A stretch of 64,000 bases of DNA, from assembly GCF_039536325.1 (NCBI RefSeq), contig NZ_BAAAYO010000001.1, positions 124,001 to 188,000 of the forward strand, in the 5' to 3' direction. A program made the position numbers and the translations under genes. Numbering within the stretch: position 1 is the first letter of the stretch; each line of letters begins with the position of its first letter. The DNA is from Paenibacillus_AB hodogayensis. GTDB taxonomy: Bacteria; Bacillota; Bacilli; Paenibacillales; NBRC-103111. The notes below the pieces were generated by a model. That model did no database searches. It was not told where the DNA came from and worked only from the letters and a program-made list of their open reading frames with translations. Below, piece after piece: positions 26,428 through 36,155 of the stretch.

Positions 26428-27852
26428 CTACCAACCCGTCGAATCGTATGTCGAGGGTACGTTCAACGAAAACTTTAAATTCGCCGGCGAGCCGAGCAGC
26501 CGGATTTGCGACGTCGCGTTATCATGGATATTGTTCAGGGCAAAAGCGTGGCCGCTCCCTCCGGAGACGGAAACGCCGTAGCCTTGCGTCTTCACCGCCT
26601 GGTCATCGTATATTTCCGCTCCTATGATCTGACTGTCCCTGGAGTTCTCGAGCACGATCCCTGATACGGTCGAATTCAACTGACCATTGTTATAGATCTT
26701 AACTCCGTACCCGACGGTAAGCGATACCGGGTCTGTAACGGAAGACGGCTTCTGCACGTAAATGCCGGAATATGCGTTGCCGTAAACTTCCGCAGCGACC
26801 AAGCTGTGGCCTGTCCCGGATTTGTACACGATCCCTTGCCCGCCGGCGCTGTTCCGGGAGACGATGTTGGTAAGTTTGCTCGCGGTTGAGCCTCCGTACA
26901 CTTGAATATTGTTTCTGCGGTTGCCGTAGACGACCAGATTCACGACCTGAACGCGTGCGCTGCCCGTAATTGTGAGGCCCTCGTAGTTGTTATTGTAGGA
27001 ATGAACATTGGTCACGACCGTATCGTCCGCACGGCCCTCAGCGATCTCATGACCGATATTCAGACCCGAGAAAGCGGACTCATAGCTGAGCACGTTGGAT
27101 ACTTTCGAACGCTCCCCGTTAACCGATAAATTCGAGTACCCATTATGATGGGTAACAATATCGTGGTATTCCGCTTCATCGGCATCGTAGCTCGAAATGC
27201 CGCTCCCCAAGTTGCCGCACGTCAAAGAACCGAATATCCGAATGTTTTGGCTGCGGTCGAGCAAAATAGCGGTCCGGTCGTTGTCGTAGCCCGTCAGCTC
27301 ATATGCGTCTATTCGCTTGCTGTTCTTCACGTATATGCCGGCGGCGCCGTTCCCGCCTATTTCGGCGTTGACCGTCCCGGTAACGACGATGCCTCGCAAA
27401 TAGCTGTCGTCGACCTTTTCCAATCGCAAGCCCGAGAAGCGATGAGTCGGCTGGGTCGCAACGAGTTGATCCGCGCCTTTGTTGCCGTCGATAATCAGAT
27501 TGGAAAGCCTGATCCGGTTGTTTCCGTTTACCGGGTCTGCATTGCGGATCATATCGAACACGCCACTGCCCGCTTTCCGGCGAATCGTCGAGAAGTTGAA
27601 GTCGATCTCCGCGCCGGTCGGGATCGTAACAGTTCCGCCGATCTCGTATACTTTGCGGCTCGGGAGCACCAGCTTCTCGCCCGCCGTCTGCGCCGCGTCG
27701 ATGGCCGCATTCAAATCGTTATGGTCGCCAACGGAGGCTGAACCGCCCGGCAAGACCGGTACATCGCAAGAAGGGGGAGTGTCCGCATATACAGGCATAG
27801 AGGCAACGACACATGCAAGCAGCAGGGAAATAATCAGGCTGCGCTTTTTCAT
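26428..27852 (-). CDS. Secreted right-handed parallel beta-helix protein
   Basis: A 474-residue protein with a signal peptide (KKRSLIISLLLACVVASMPVYA, cut near residue 23). The rest is a solenoid of about 20-25-residue beta-helix coils rich in Asn, Ile, Val and Gly (IRLSNLIIDGNKG, NLVVYGNRRNNIQVYGG, VKIYNNGQL). This is the pectate-lyase-like superfold used by many polysaccharide lyases and hydrolases. No lyase family-specific catalytic motif could be fixed. The ATG at 27852 follows ATAGGGGATG; a longer frame upstream lacks a signal peptide at its start. Together with the sialidase-like gene and solute-binding proteins it suggests extracellular glycan degradation. Confidence 0.8.
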   Translation of the reverse strand: MKKRSLIISLLLACVVASMPVYADTPPSCDVPVLPGGSASVGDHNDLNAAIDAAQTAGEKLVLPSRKVYEIGGTVTIPTGAEIDFNFSTIRRKAGSGVFDMIRNADPVNGNNRIRLSNLIIDGNKGADQLVATQPTHRFSGLRLEKVDDSYLRGIVVTGTVNAEIGGNGAAGIYVKNSKRIDAYELTGYDNDRTAILLDRSQNIRIFGSLTCGNLGSGISSYDADEAEYHDIVTHHNGYSNLSVNGERSKVSNVLSYESAFSGLNIGHEIAEGRADDTVVTNVHSYNNNYEGLTITGSARVQVVNLVVYGNRRNNIQVYGGSTASKLTNIVSRNSAGGQGIVYKSGTGHSLVAAEVYGNAYSGIYVQKPSSVTDPVSLTVGYGVKIYNNGQLNSTVSGIVLENSRDSQIIGAEIYDDQAVKTQGYGVSVSGGSGHAFALNNIHDNATSQIRLLGSPANLKFSLNVPSTYDSTGW

Positions 27853-27898
27853 CCATTCATCCCCTATAATATGGATTTTACGAACGTGGTTATATCTT

Positions 27899-28975
27899 TT
27901 ATTCGAGCTCGCAAATCGTGCTAGCGATGTAGCGATTCGTTTCACCCTTCTTGGAATAATAGTAGGCGATAAGCACCCGGCCATCCTTAAGCTGAACGGC
28001 GCTCGTGTATCCGATATCCCAACCGTGGCCGTCGTCGCGGATCACGATCTCTCTGGCGTCGTGCCAGTTCTCGCATTCCGGGTCCAGCATAACGGCTCTT
28101 ATCCCGTATGGCTTCGACCGGTAACCGTAGGTGAGCAGCATATGGCCGCTGCGCAGACGAAGCGCATGAAACGGGTTCGGCGAAAAAAAGTTGCGTTTGA
28201 CCGGCCGGCTCCATGTCACTCCCCCATCGGTCGACTCCGCCGTCACGAGCGGGTATATCTGTTCTCCGTCCCCAGGCTCTGGTTTCGTTTTGTGACAACG
28301 AATCAACAGGACGAGTTTGCCCGCCGGGGTCAGGTACAAATTCGGCTCGAATAGTCCGTATCCGGCCTCGGGTTCAAGATTGGCGATTCGTTCCCATGAA
28401 CCTCCCCGATCCTTCGTTCTCGCCACGACTACATGCCACCCGCCGCTTATTTGGAAATAGAATGGAGCCAATATGGCGCCATCGTTCATCTCCACGCAGT
28501 TGCCGCGAATGTAAAGACGACCGAGATCGACGGCGATCGGCTGGTCCCACGTCTTTCCCCCGTCCGCGGAACGTAGCGTATAGGAACCGACGGGGTTGCC
28601 CGCCCATCGGCCAAACGCCTTATGCGTATAGTCTGGATGATCCGGCACGTCGGCAATTTCCGCCACTTTCCACATGAAGCATGTAGCGAACACGGTGCCG
28701 TCCCCGAGCACATTCAGGCACGGGTCTTGGACTCCGTAGAAGAAATCGTCGTACAAGATTGTCGTCCGCTCGCTCCAAATCACCCCATCTTCCGAAGTAA
28801 CCGTCACGGCTTTGGACGAAGGGTCCAAATGGTCAAGACCGTACCCAGCCTGACGATCGGGAGCTTGGCGGAAGGCTGCGACCAATTTCCCTTCATCATT
28901 CCATACGACGCTCGGAAACGCATTGTAATGCGAATCCTGATAGACGATCATGTGATCGACCGGTTTAATTCCCAT
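27899..28975 (-). CDS. Sialidase-like BNR/Asp-box glycoside hydrolase
   Basis: A 358-residue six-bladed beta-propeller of the sialidase/neuraminidase superfamily. Asp-box (S/T-x-D-x-G-x-x-W) copies are TSEDGVIWSE, SADGGKTWDQP, TKDRGGSWER and STDGGVTWSRP. The family's Arg sites may include FRQAP and LIRCH. No signal peptide is visible, so it may act intracellularly or be released with a partner. Many such homologues act on sugars other than sialic acid, so exo-alpha-sialidase activity is only a possibility. The ATG follows GAGGAGGGTACAC. It lies 24 bp after the solute-binding protein gene, consistent with one operon. Confidence 0.8.
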   Translation of the reverse strand: MGIKPVDHMIVYQDSHYNAFPSVVWNDEGKLVAAFRQAPDRQAGYGLDHLDPSSKAVTVTSEDGVIWSERTTILYDDFFYGVQDPCLNVLGDGTVFATCFMWKVAEIADVPDHPDYTHKAFGRWAGNPVGSYTLRSADGGKTWDQPIAVDLGRLYIRGNCVEMNDGAILAPFYFQISGGWHVVVARTKDRGGSWERIANLEPEAGYGLFEPNLYLTPAGKLVLLIRCHKTKPEPGDGEQIYPLVTAESTDGGVTWSRPVKRNFFSPNPFHALRLRSGHMLLTYGYRSKPYGIRAVMLDPECENWHDAREIVIRDDGHGWDIGYTSAVQLKDGRVLIAYYYSKKGETNRYIASTICELE

Positions 28976-28998
28976 GTGTACCCTCCTCGTAAATAATC

Positions 28999-30669
28999 TC
29001 AGTCCGGTGCTTTCGCTTCATTGATTTCCGCAGTTATTTGCTCTCCCCCCGATCTCCGCCATGCGTCGACAAATGCATCGAACTCGTCGAGCGAAGCTGC
29101 ACCATAAATGATTTTGGTGAACATCTCGGTTTCTAACGAGCCGAGCAGCGATCTTTTGGCCGCAAGCGTCGGCGTATTGAGCCCGGTAAAGCCGTCGTTC
29201 ATGAACAAGTCTTGTTCGACATAGCTGCCGCTTATAACGCTGAAGGAGCCGGTTTCATTGAATACAGTCGCTAGGCCGAACGCCCGACGGTCGCCGTTCC
29301 GGTAAGCGATCACCTGATCGAAAGCGTTGCGTTGATCCTGATTCAAGCTCGTCATATCGCCGGTCCGCAGCACTTCCCGGACGGCCGTGTACACGTCCAT
29401 GTTTTTACGGAGCGGTTCGATATTCGTAAACGAATAACTGTATTTCTGCAGTTGGCCTTCCTGAGAGTAAGCCCTCCAATCCGCGTCGGGGCCGTACAAG
29501 TTGTCCAAATGCGCGTTCATCAGATGGATCAGCGCCTCGGGATGGGCAGCGCCTTTGCGGACGGCAAATATTTCGGAAATGTAAAATTTCCGGTTGACCT
29601 TGGCCGGCTTCTCGTCGGTAGACGGAATCGGAAACGGACGCCACCTGGCCGCCGGGTCCGCGTTGACGGCATCCTGCAGCGGATATAAGGGCGCTCCCAT
29701 CGTGCCGAACATGAGGCCGAGTTTTCCCGAGACGAGCAGCTCCGACTCTTTGGCGAACGTCTTCACGCCAAACTCGGGATCGAGCCTGCCCGACGCGTAC
29801 AGCTCCCGAAGCTTGGCAAGAGCGGGCTTCATCTCGGGCTGGATGCTACCGTATACGAGCCGTCCCGTTCCATCGTCCACCCATAACCCCGGATAAGCAT
29901 GATAACCGTTAAAAAAACCTTCCAGTCCCATAGACCCGTATAAATCTTTATGAACGGCAAGTCCGTAAGTGTCTGCCGCTCCATTGCCATCGGGATCTCT
30001 AACGGTAAACGCTTCCATAATCTCGAACATATCCTGCATCGTCTTCGGTTCGGGAAGAGCGAGCCGATCCAGCCAGTCCATGCGAACAAACAGCAGGGGA
30101 GAGCCGTCGCCCATCGAAGAGATCGGGCGGGGGATGCCGTACTGAATCTGGTTTATGCGGCCGGCCCGATACAGCTTCCCTCCATCGGAGGCGTACAGCT
30201 CCTTCAGTGCGGGGAAAGCGTATTTGTCGAAATAAGGCTGCATATTTTCCAATCGTCCTTCTCGTGCCAATTGCTCAAACTGGCTTGGAGGAAGCACCAT
30301 CAGATCGGCCAAGTCATCGGACGCGATGGCGACGTTCCATTTATGGACATAGGAAACTCCGCTGCCCGTCCATTTATAGTTCAGCTTGATGCCAAGCCGG
30401 TTCTCGTAGTATCGGGACCAATCATTATGCTCCAGCGACTCTCCTTCCTTGAACAGCATATTGTTGTTCGTTTGCCGTATGGCCGTAATTTCAATAGGAG
30501 GATCGTACAAGCGATGCTTTATCGCGTTTTGCGAAGCGCTTCGCTCGCCATGAAGGTCTGGCAATCGGCCGCCCAACTTCTGGTCGGCTTCCTTATCCTG
30601 AAACATTGTGATCCCAGGCAACGCGAATACCGACAGGAGCAATACTATCCATCCTAATCGCTTGGTCAT
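28999..30669 (-). CDS. Extracellular solute-binding protein, large sugar (LipO-like) type
   Basis: A 556-residue class I solute-binding protein. Residues 5-22 form a hydrophobic export segment (LGWIVLLLSVFALPGITMF). Unlike most relatives it has no lipobox Cys, so it is probably N-terminally anchored or released. ITAIRQTNN, DWSRYYENRLGIKLNY and TVRDPDGNGAADTYGLA are typical of the large Paenibacillus sugar-ABC binding proteins; DPDGNG is a common surface loop. The start at 30669 follows AGAGGAGAAGCG; an upstream in-frame ATG at 30720 would add a Gly/Pro-rich, non-signal N-terminus. It follows another binding-protein gene by 56 bp. No permease gene adjoins. Confidence 0.82.
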   Translation of the reverse strand: MTKRLGWIVLLLSVFALPGITMFQDKEADQKLGGRLPDLHGERSASQNAIKHRLYDPPIEITAIRQTNNNMLFKEGESLEHNDWSRYYENRLGIKLNYKWTGSGVSYVHKWNVAIASDDLADLMVLPPSQFEQLAREGRLENMQPYFDKYAFPALKELYASDGGKLYRAGRINQIQYGIPRPISSMGDGSPLLFVRMDWLDRLALPEPKTMQDMFEIMEAFTVRDPDGNGAADTYGLAVHKDLYGSMGLEGFFNGYHAYPGLWVDDGTGRLVYGSIQPEMKPALAKLRELYASGRLDPEFGVKTFAKESELLVSGKLGLMFGTMGAPLYPLQDAVNADPAARWRPFPIPSTDEKPAKVNRKFYISEIFAVRKGAAHPEALIHLMNAHLDNLYGPDADWRAYSQEGQLQKYSYSFTNIEPLRKNMDVYTAVREVLRTGDMTSLNQDQRNAFDQVIAYRNGDRRAFGLATVFNETGSFSVISGSYVEQDLFMNDGFTGLNTPTLAAKRSLLGSLETEMFTKIIYGAASLDEFDAFVDAWRRSGGEQITAEINEAKAPD

Positions 30670-30725
30670 GTCATACGCTTCTCCTCTTAGGTCCGGTCCG
30701 GGCGAGGAGCCGCCTTCCAAGGACG

Positions 30726-32039
30726 CTACTTGTTCTTATCCTTTGCGAGCTCCTGCTTCAGCTTCTCGTCCAACTGGCTGAGCGCCGTATTCATATCCGT
30801 CTTCTCCATCGCTACATCATGGAACGTCACGGCCATATTGTTTTGTTGTAAGACGGTGGCGACGGTGGCGGCTCCGCTTATCCGTTTGGGCGAGTAAGGC
30901 GCCCATTCCTTGTAATAAAACAACGCACCGATATTTTTGTTTTTCAAATCCGGCCGTTCTTGTCCGAAGGCGTCTTTGATCTGTTTATTGATGACCGTTG
31001 GAAGGATGCCTTTCTTCGAATCGGCCAATTGGACTTCATCCGATACCATCGCCATGATGACTTGAAACGCGTCGTCCTTATGCTTGCTGAGCGCGGAGAC
31101 AGACCAGTAGGCGGGGCCTCGCCAGGCCATTATTTTCGCTTCGCCCGGAAACGTCGGGTACGATACGATATCCCAGTCGATTGTTTCTGGTATTGGCGCA
31201 TAGGTGCTGTATTGGTATGCATGAATAGCGACTTTCCCTTTATTGAACGCTTCGCCGTTCAGTTCTGCACCGACGACCGGATCGATTTTGTTGTTCGGAA
31301 TCTTGTAGAGGCGTATGAAGTTGGAAAATATCGTTTTCCATTTCTCCGGGTTGTACAACTGGTCCGCATTCGGATCAAGAATCGGGTAGCCGTACGTGTT
31401 ATCTCGCAGCATCGCCATCACGTTGCCGCTGAATCCGCGATAGGCGCTGCCGCCTTCCGTTCTGCTCATTTTCTTGGCGATCTCGTACACCTCATCCCAA
31501 TTCATACCGTCCTTCGGATAAGGGACCCCGAACTGGTCGAACAAAGACTTGTTAAAGCTCAGCACCATCGGAATATAAGGCGGATACGGAATTCCGTATA
31601 AGGCCCCGTTCTGACCGGCATCAATCATTTCCTGAACGAACGGGGGGTTGAAGCGGTTCAGATCGTAGCTGTGCGATTTGACGAACGGGTTCAGATCGGT
31701 GCCGATTTTGAGATCGAGGTAATTGTTCTTCAAATTCGGAATGTCCGTCCGAATCAGATCGGGCGTTTCCCCGCGCGCCACAAGCTCCGGCAGCGAGTTG
31801 CCCGTGTCCGGTGAGATGTATTTGAAGGTGATGTACGGAAACCTCTTCGATAGCTCTCCCCTGAACCGGTCGTTGAATTCTTCCTCCTTGACCCCGAGTC
31901 CGAATACGGACAGTGTAATCGGATCTTTCTTCCTCTCCGGCGTGTTCGCCGCTCCGGGCTGCTCCTTGTCTGAGCCGCAAGCGGACAACGCCGCCATCGA
32001 CAAGCCGAACAGCAGCGACAAGGCATAAGTTCTTCTCAT
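30726..32039 (-). CDS. Sugar ABC transporter substrate-binding lipoprotein
   Basis: A 437-residue family 1 extracellular solute-binding protein. The signal peptide ends at the lipobox LSAC (Cys21). ITLSVFGLGVKEEEFNDRF is the first strand, and YGIPYPPYIPMVLSFNKSLFDQFGVPYPKDGMNWDEV is the characteristic hinge segment of oligosaccharide-binding proteins. It probably captures an oligosaccharide at the cell surface. The RBS is GGGGGAGATATCC. It heads the operon-like series with the second binding protein, sialidase-like and beta-helix genes, just downstream of a YesN/YesM-like pair that probably controls it. Confidence 0.9.
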   Translation of the reverse strand: MRRTYALSLLFGLSMAALSACGSDKEQPGAANTPERKKDPITLSVFGLGVKEEEFNDRFRGELSKRFPYITFKYISPDTGNSLPELVARGETPDLIRTDIPNLKNNYLDLKIGTDLNPFVKSHSYDLNRFNPPFVQEMIDAGQNGALYGIPYPPYIPMVLSFNKSLFDQFGVPYPKDGMNWDEVYEIAKKMSRTEGGSAYRGFSGNVMAMLRDNTYGYPILDPNADQLYNPEKWKTIFSNFIRLYKIPNNKIDPVVGAELNGEAFNKGKVAIHAYQYSTYAPIPETIDWDIVSYPTFPGEAKIMAWRGPAYWSVSALSKHKDDAFQVIMAMVSDEVQLADSKKGILPTVINKQIKDAFGQERPDLKNKNIGALFYYKEWAPYSPKRISGAATVATVLQQNNMAVTFHDVAMEKTDMNTALSQLDEKLKQELAKDKNK

Positions 32040-32140
32040 ACTGGATATCTCCCCCTCATAAATGTCTTACACCGGTGATCATATCCAATTATAAAGGGGG
32101 GTGCTTCGCCGGACTACTTACGGTTCTTTACGTTGTCCTC

Positions 32141-33808
32141 TTATTTATTTACTTCGCGGTATTCCTGCGGCGTCAGCCGGATCGCTTTCTTGAAGCACCG
32201 GTAAAAGGTCGCATCCGTCAAAAAGCCGGCTTCGGCCGATATTTCGTGGATTTTGAGCCGGCTGCCCGTCAGCAGACGCTTGGCCGTGCTCAATCTGGCT
32301 TCCATAATATATTCCGAAACGCCCTTTCCGGTAGTCTGTTTATAGTGGCGCGACAAGTAAGAAGGATTCAGCTTCATCGCTTCCCCGAGACGGGTAAGGG
32401 ACAAATCCCCGTTAATGTGCCGATCGATATATTGGTTGATCCGGCTTACCAATTCGTCGCTATCTTTGCGGTATCCGTCCTCGCGCAGATCGAACAGGCT
32501 GCCCGACAAGCGGAACATGCGGCCGAACCGCTCTTCCCACCCTTCCGCATCGTCCCATACGCCGAGCTTACGGAAGTCTTCCGCCGTTTGCACCGTTTCG
32601 TACAAATCCCATTCATTGACGGCGGTCATAAGCAAGGCAACGAAATGGTAATAAAGCTCCATCCACCGCAAATCTTCGTTCCCGGGCTTTCCCCGCTCCG
32701 AATCCGGCCCTGGCATCATTTGTCGGATCAATTCCTGAAACTCTTCTTTCCTTCCCTGCTCCAAGTAACGCTTCAAACGGTCATAATTGCCTGAGGATGC
32801 CCCCGACGGAGTAGCCGCCTCTCTCTCCTCTGTGCGATCTTCCTGAATACAAGGACCGGCAAGCATTGTCTCCGGTCCGATACCGAGTCCGAAATGAAAA
32901 TAACATTTCAGCTTGTTCAACATGTCGGACAACCGCTCCCATCGGACAAACTCATTCGCTACCGCAAAGGACAGCCGCACGTTCCAAGCGTGCTTGCTCT
33001 CCTGTTGGACATGTTCCAGCATGCCGTGAATGAAACGCTGCGTCCTAGCAGCCTTCTCGAACTCGCTTTCATGGCGCTCCTCCCGGGATAAGTCCAAGGA
33101 CTGAATCAACAAGACGAACCGCGTTTTGTCGTAATCGACAAAACAGATGGCGGTCGTCGGCGACAAATAGCCCTCGATCCTATTTTGCAGCGCACATACG
33201 TACAGAGCCCGATCTTTGGGCGAACGGGGCAGATCGTCCAGCCGCCCGACAACGGGCAGCACTGGCTGGACGATCGTCAGTCCCGTCCCGAGCTCTCGAA
33301 GCAGTTCTTCTGCCTGCTCATCCGCCGCGCTGTCTCCATCGAGAAGCTCTTTCAGGCAAGTCTGTCTGAGTAAAGGCAAAGCTTTTTCCATTTGGCGTTG
33401 TGCCTGCTTGAGCCTGTGCCGGGTTTCCGTCTGCTCCCGAAGCTTCGCTTTCGCTTTTTCCACCGCCTCGATAATTTTGCCGTCTCCTTCGGTTTTCAGC
33501 ACGAAATCGATACCTTCATAGCGCAGCGCGCTCTGCGCATATTCGAACCGGTTGAAGCCGGTCAGAAAAATGACTTTGCACCACGGCCATTGTCGGACTA
33601 TAACCTGCTGCAGCTGCAACCCGCTCATTCCCGGCATATGAATGTCCGTCAGGACGATATCGATTTTTGTCCGCTCCAGCAGCAGGATCGCTTCGTCCGC
33701 CGAGTAGGCCCCGTATACTTCCAGCTCCAGCTCGGGCATCTCCGTGAACAGCTCCACCAAACCTTCGACGATAATCTCCTCGTTATCGATAATCAATAAC
33801 CGGTACAT
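32141..33808 (-). CDS. Response regulator with AraC-type output domain (YesN-like)
   Basis: A 555-residue regulator. The receiver domain is residues 1-120, with Asp55 (VLTDIHMPGMSG) as phosphoacceptor and the acidic pair at the start (IDNEE). A long middle domain covers 130-440. Two AraC helix-turn-helix units occupy about 450-553 (LSLTRLGEAMKLNPSYLSRHYKQTTGKG and IHEISAEAGFLTDATFYRCFKKAIRLTPQEYR). It pairs with the kinase gene that ends one base upstream. Such pairs usually control neighbouring sugar-transport and glycosidase genes, here the binding-protein gene immediately downstream. Confidence 0.93.
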   Translation of the reverse strand: MYRLLIIDNEEIIVEGLVELFTEMPELELEVYGAYSADEAILLLERTKIDIVLTDIHMPGMSGLQLQQVIVRQWPWCKVIFLTGFNRFEYAQSALRYEGIDFVLKTEGDGKIIEAVEKAKAKLREQTETRHRLKQAQRQMEKALPLLRQTCLKELLDGDSAADEQAEELLRELGTGLTIVQPVLPVVGRLDDLPRSPKDRALYVCALQNRIEGYLSPTTAICFVDYDKTRFVLLIQSLDLSREERHESEFEKAARTQRFIHGMLEHVQQESKHAWNVRLSFAVANEFVRWERLSDMLNKLKCYFHFGLGIGPETMLAGPCIQEDRTEEREAATPSGASSGNYDRLKRYLEQGRKEEFQELIRQMMPGPDSERGKPGNEDLRWMELYYHFVALLMTAVNEWDLYETVQTAEDFRKLGVWDDAEGWEERFGRMFRLSGSLFDLREDGYRKDSDELVSRINQYIDRHINGDLSLTRLGEAMKLNPSYLSRHYKQTTGKGVSEYIMEARLSTAKRLLTGSRLKIHEISAEAGFLTDATFYRCFKKAIRLTPQEYREVNK

Positions 33809-35548
33809 CTATTCAACCTCCTTGGGCAGCGGGATACGCATACAAACAAGCAAACCTCCCAGTTCTCCGACTGCGAATCGAAGTCCGGCGTTCTCCCCGA
33901 ACTTGATCCACAGCCGTCGATGCACATTAAATACTCCGGTCGTCAATTCCATATCGGCGCCCGATCGGCGGAGCAATCCGTTCAATCGCTCGATTTGTAC
34001 AGGATCGATCTGGCTGCCGTTATCTTCCACTTCGATAAGCAGCCCGCCCGTCTCCTCCCGAAACCGGACGCTCAGCAATCCCCCCTTTTGTTTATGCTCG
34101 AGCGCATGATGGAACGAATTCTCCACCAACGGCTGCAGGATCAGCCGTGGCACCGCCACGTTCTTTGCCCGATCGGGCAATGGCATAATGTCCGTCTGGA
34201 CCGAACGGGAGAAACGGGTTCTTTGAATTTCTGTATACGCTTTCATATGGTCGTATTCTTCCTCAAACGTTACCTCGTCGGCTTCGGACCGGGTAATAAA
34301 CCGGAAATAGTGACCGAGATGCTCGGTAAATCGAGCGACGTTATCGTGATCGTGCCTTTGCGCCATCCGGTACAAAACAAAGAAGCTGTTATACAAAAAA
34401 TGGGGATTGATTTGCGACTGCAGCTGCTTCAACTCCGACCGTTGGGACCTGATTTTCTGCTCGTACACCTCGGATATCAACGTATTCAGCCGAGCTGTAG
34501 TCGCATTAAATTGATCATACAAGTAGCGGAACTCGTCCTCGTGGCGGTGCTCCAGCCGCACTTGCAGATCTCCCTTCTCCATCTTGCGGAATGCGTGCAC
34601 CAGACGGATCAACGGCTTATGAATCAAGCGGTAATTCCAGTACGAGAACAAGCCCGCGAACAGAAGCGAGACAGCCGTAACAAGCCATAAAATAAGCCGA
34701 TATTTCCGTTTCCAGTCCATAAACTGCTCTTCGGGAACATATACGGCAAGAAAGGCGCCAAGAAACTCCGAATAGTCGTAAGTCAGCCAATAAGCTTCGC
34801 CCGCGATAGCAATGGTTTTCTGACCGCCTGCGCTCGCGAGCTCACGGACCCATTGTTCGTACCGGTCGTCGTCGCCGTCGGACGACAGCATCCACCGGCG
34901 CTCCCGATCGATCAGCATGGCCCCTCCTTTCGGTTCGTTCGTAATATGGACGAGCGTTTGCCGCAGCTTTTGTTCGGACAGCTTGATTTCGGCCAAATAC
35001 GCCGTCGTCCCGTTCCTTTGCCGGGGGGCGCTTTGGACGATCAGCAGGTCGTGATTCCAGACGACGAACGGCGAACTTCTCGATTCGGAGTCGCGAGCGA
35101 GCGCCTCTATTTTGTTTAAGGCGACATCCTCGTCATAATACACGTTGGAAATGGTGCGGTCGATGAGCGGAATATGGACCGTCGCCTCTTCCACATACAA
35201 GCTGGAGTCTACGACGTTTTGCAGCTTCTGCTGAATTCTTAGAATGGCGCCGCGTTTGTCGTAATTGGACATTTGAAGAGCGAGCGCGCTCAATCTTTGT
35301 AAATCGTCATCTGTAATAAATTGCTGCTTCAACCGATTGACCCGGCCGATTTCTTCCTCGAGCGAGTTCAAATAAAAATGGACGCGCGATTGCATGGAGC
35401 CGAATATTTGTTCCTTCACATGCTCGGAGTTGGAATGGTTGATGAGCAGGCTGATACCGTACATCGGTACCGCAAACAACATAAACAACACGATATTTTT
35501 GACGAAAATGGAGCTGCCGCTGAACATGCGAACCATACTTCCGTTCAT
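33809..35548 (-). CDS. Sensor histidine kinase, YesM-like
   Basis: A 579-residue membrane kinase. Transmembrane helices lie at about 15-35 and 285-305 with an extracellular sensor between, followed by HAMP (about 305-360), the His_kinase domain with the phosphoacceptor His in QINPHFLYN, and an HATPase_c domain (LILQPLVENSFHHALEHK, EVEDNG). It phosphorylates the regulator encoded directly downstream with no gap. The first ATG has GGAGG only 2 nt away, so the ATG at 35536 (MVRMF) with GGAGG 14 nt upstream is an alternative. The stimulus is unknown, probably an oligosaccharide. Confidence 0.93.
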   Translation of the reverse strand: MNGSMVRMFSGSSIFVKNIVLFMLFAVPMYGISLLINHSNSEHVKEQIFGSMQSRVHFYLNSLEEEIGRVNRLKQQFITDDDLQRLSALALQMSNYDKRGAILRIQQKLQNVVDSSLYVEEATVHIPLIDRTISNVYYDEDVALNKIEALARDSESRSSPFVVWNHDLLIVQSAPRQRNGTTAYLAEIKLSEQKLRQTLVHITNEPKGGAMLIDRERRWMLSSDGDDDRYEQWVRELASAGGQKTIAIAGEAYWLTYDYSEFLGAFLAVYVPEEQFMDWKRKYRLILWLVTAVSLLFAGLFSYWNYRLIHKPLIRLVHAFRKMEKGDLQVRLEHRHEDEFRYLYDQFNATTARLNTLISEVYEQKIRSQRSELKQLQSQINPHFLYNSFFVLYRMAQRHDHDNVARFTEHLGHYFRFITRSEADEVTFEEEYDHMKAYTEIQRTRFSRSVQTDIMPLPDRAKNVAVPRLILQPLVENSFHHALEHKQKGGLLSVRFREETGGLLIEVEDNGSQIDPVQIERLNGLLRRSGADMELTTGVFNVHRRLWIKFGENAGLRFAVGELGGLLVCMRIPLPKEVE

Positions 35549-35602
35549 CGCCTCCTTCCAAGCGTCAGACGCCCTAGTGAAGAAAAAATTGGGCTGCCCC
35601 GG

Positions 35603-36142
35603 TCACATATGCCCGATGGACAACCTGTATAGTTCCCTTATTCCACCATCCGCCCGCGCAGCATGCTCGTGGACGTCCCGGAACAAAGCGGCAATTTCTT
35701 CCGGCAGCCGCTCGGATATCGGCGGTCCTTCGATCTGGAATTCCGCCGCTGTATTTTGCGACACGGAAATGCCAGCCCAGCCAATCAAGCCTTCATGCCG
35801 CATCTTGCGGAACGAAGCGGTGATCGGCTCCCCGAAATGCTCCATCACATCCGCGCTCGATCTGTTCGCGACCGTCGCCGGGCCCCGGTCTCAGATGAAT
35901 TTTGGTTGTAATCAAAGGCTGCCGGCCACTGAAAAATTTACCCAGAAGCATTCGGAAGTGCCGTATGCCGCCGCCGTGTCGTATGACGTGATTCCGCCTG
36001 AAGATGCCTGACGTAATAGCTCGAAGCTGCTTTCTTCCGACGGCACCCCGTCGCGGTTATGGATGCCGTAAGGCATTCCGAACTGAGCCGTACTCAGTGT
36101 CAACTTGGATGGGGCCGATCCGGCGCCGTTGTGCTTCTGCAT
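35603..36142 (-). pseudogene. Decayed aldo/keto reductase-family gene
   Basis: The N-terminus (LTLSTAQFGMPYGIHNRDG, ITSYDTAAAYGTSE) is a clear aldo/keto reductase start. At about 35951 one base is missing, and the next frame continues MLLGKFFSGRQPLITTKIHL as expected. A deletion near 35880 removes the segment with the catalytic region, and a third frame resumes ADVMEHFGEPITASFRKMRHEGLIGWAGISV. A further deletion joins this to a C-terminal-like piece (IEGPPISERLPEEIAALFRDV). The ATG at 36142 with AAGGAG is preserved. The gene cannot make a functional enzyme. Confidence 0.8.
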
Positions 36143-36155
36143 GTTCATTCTCCTT

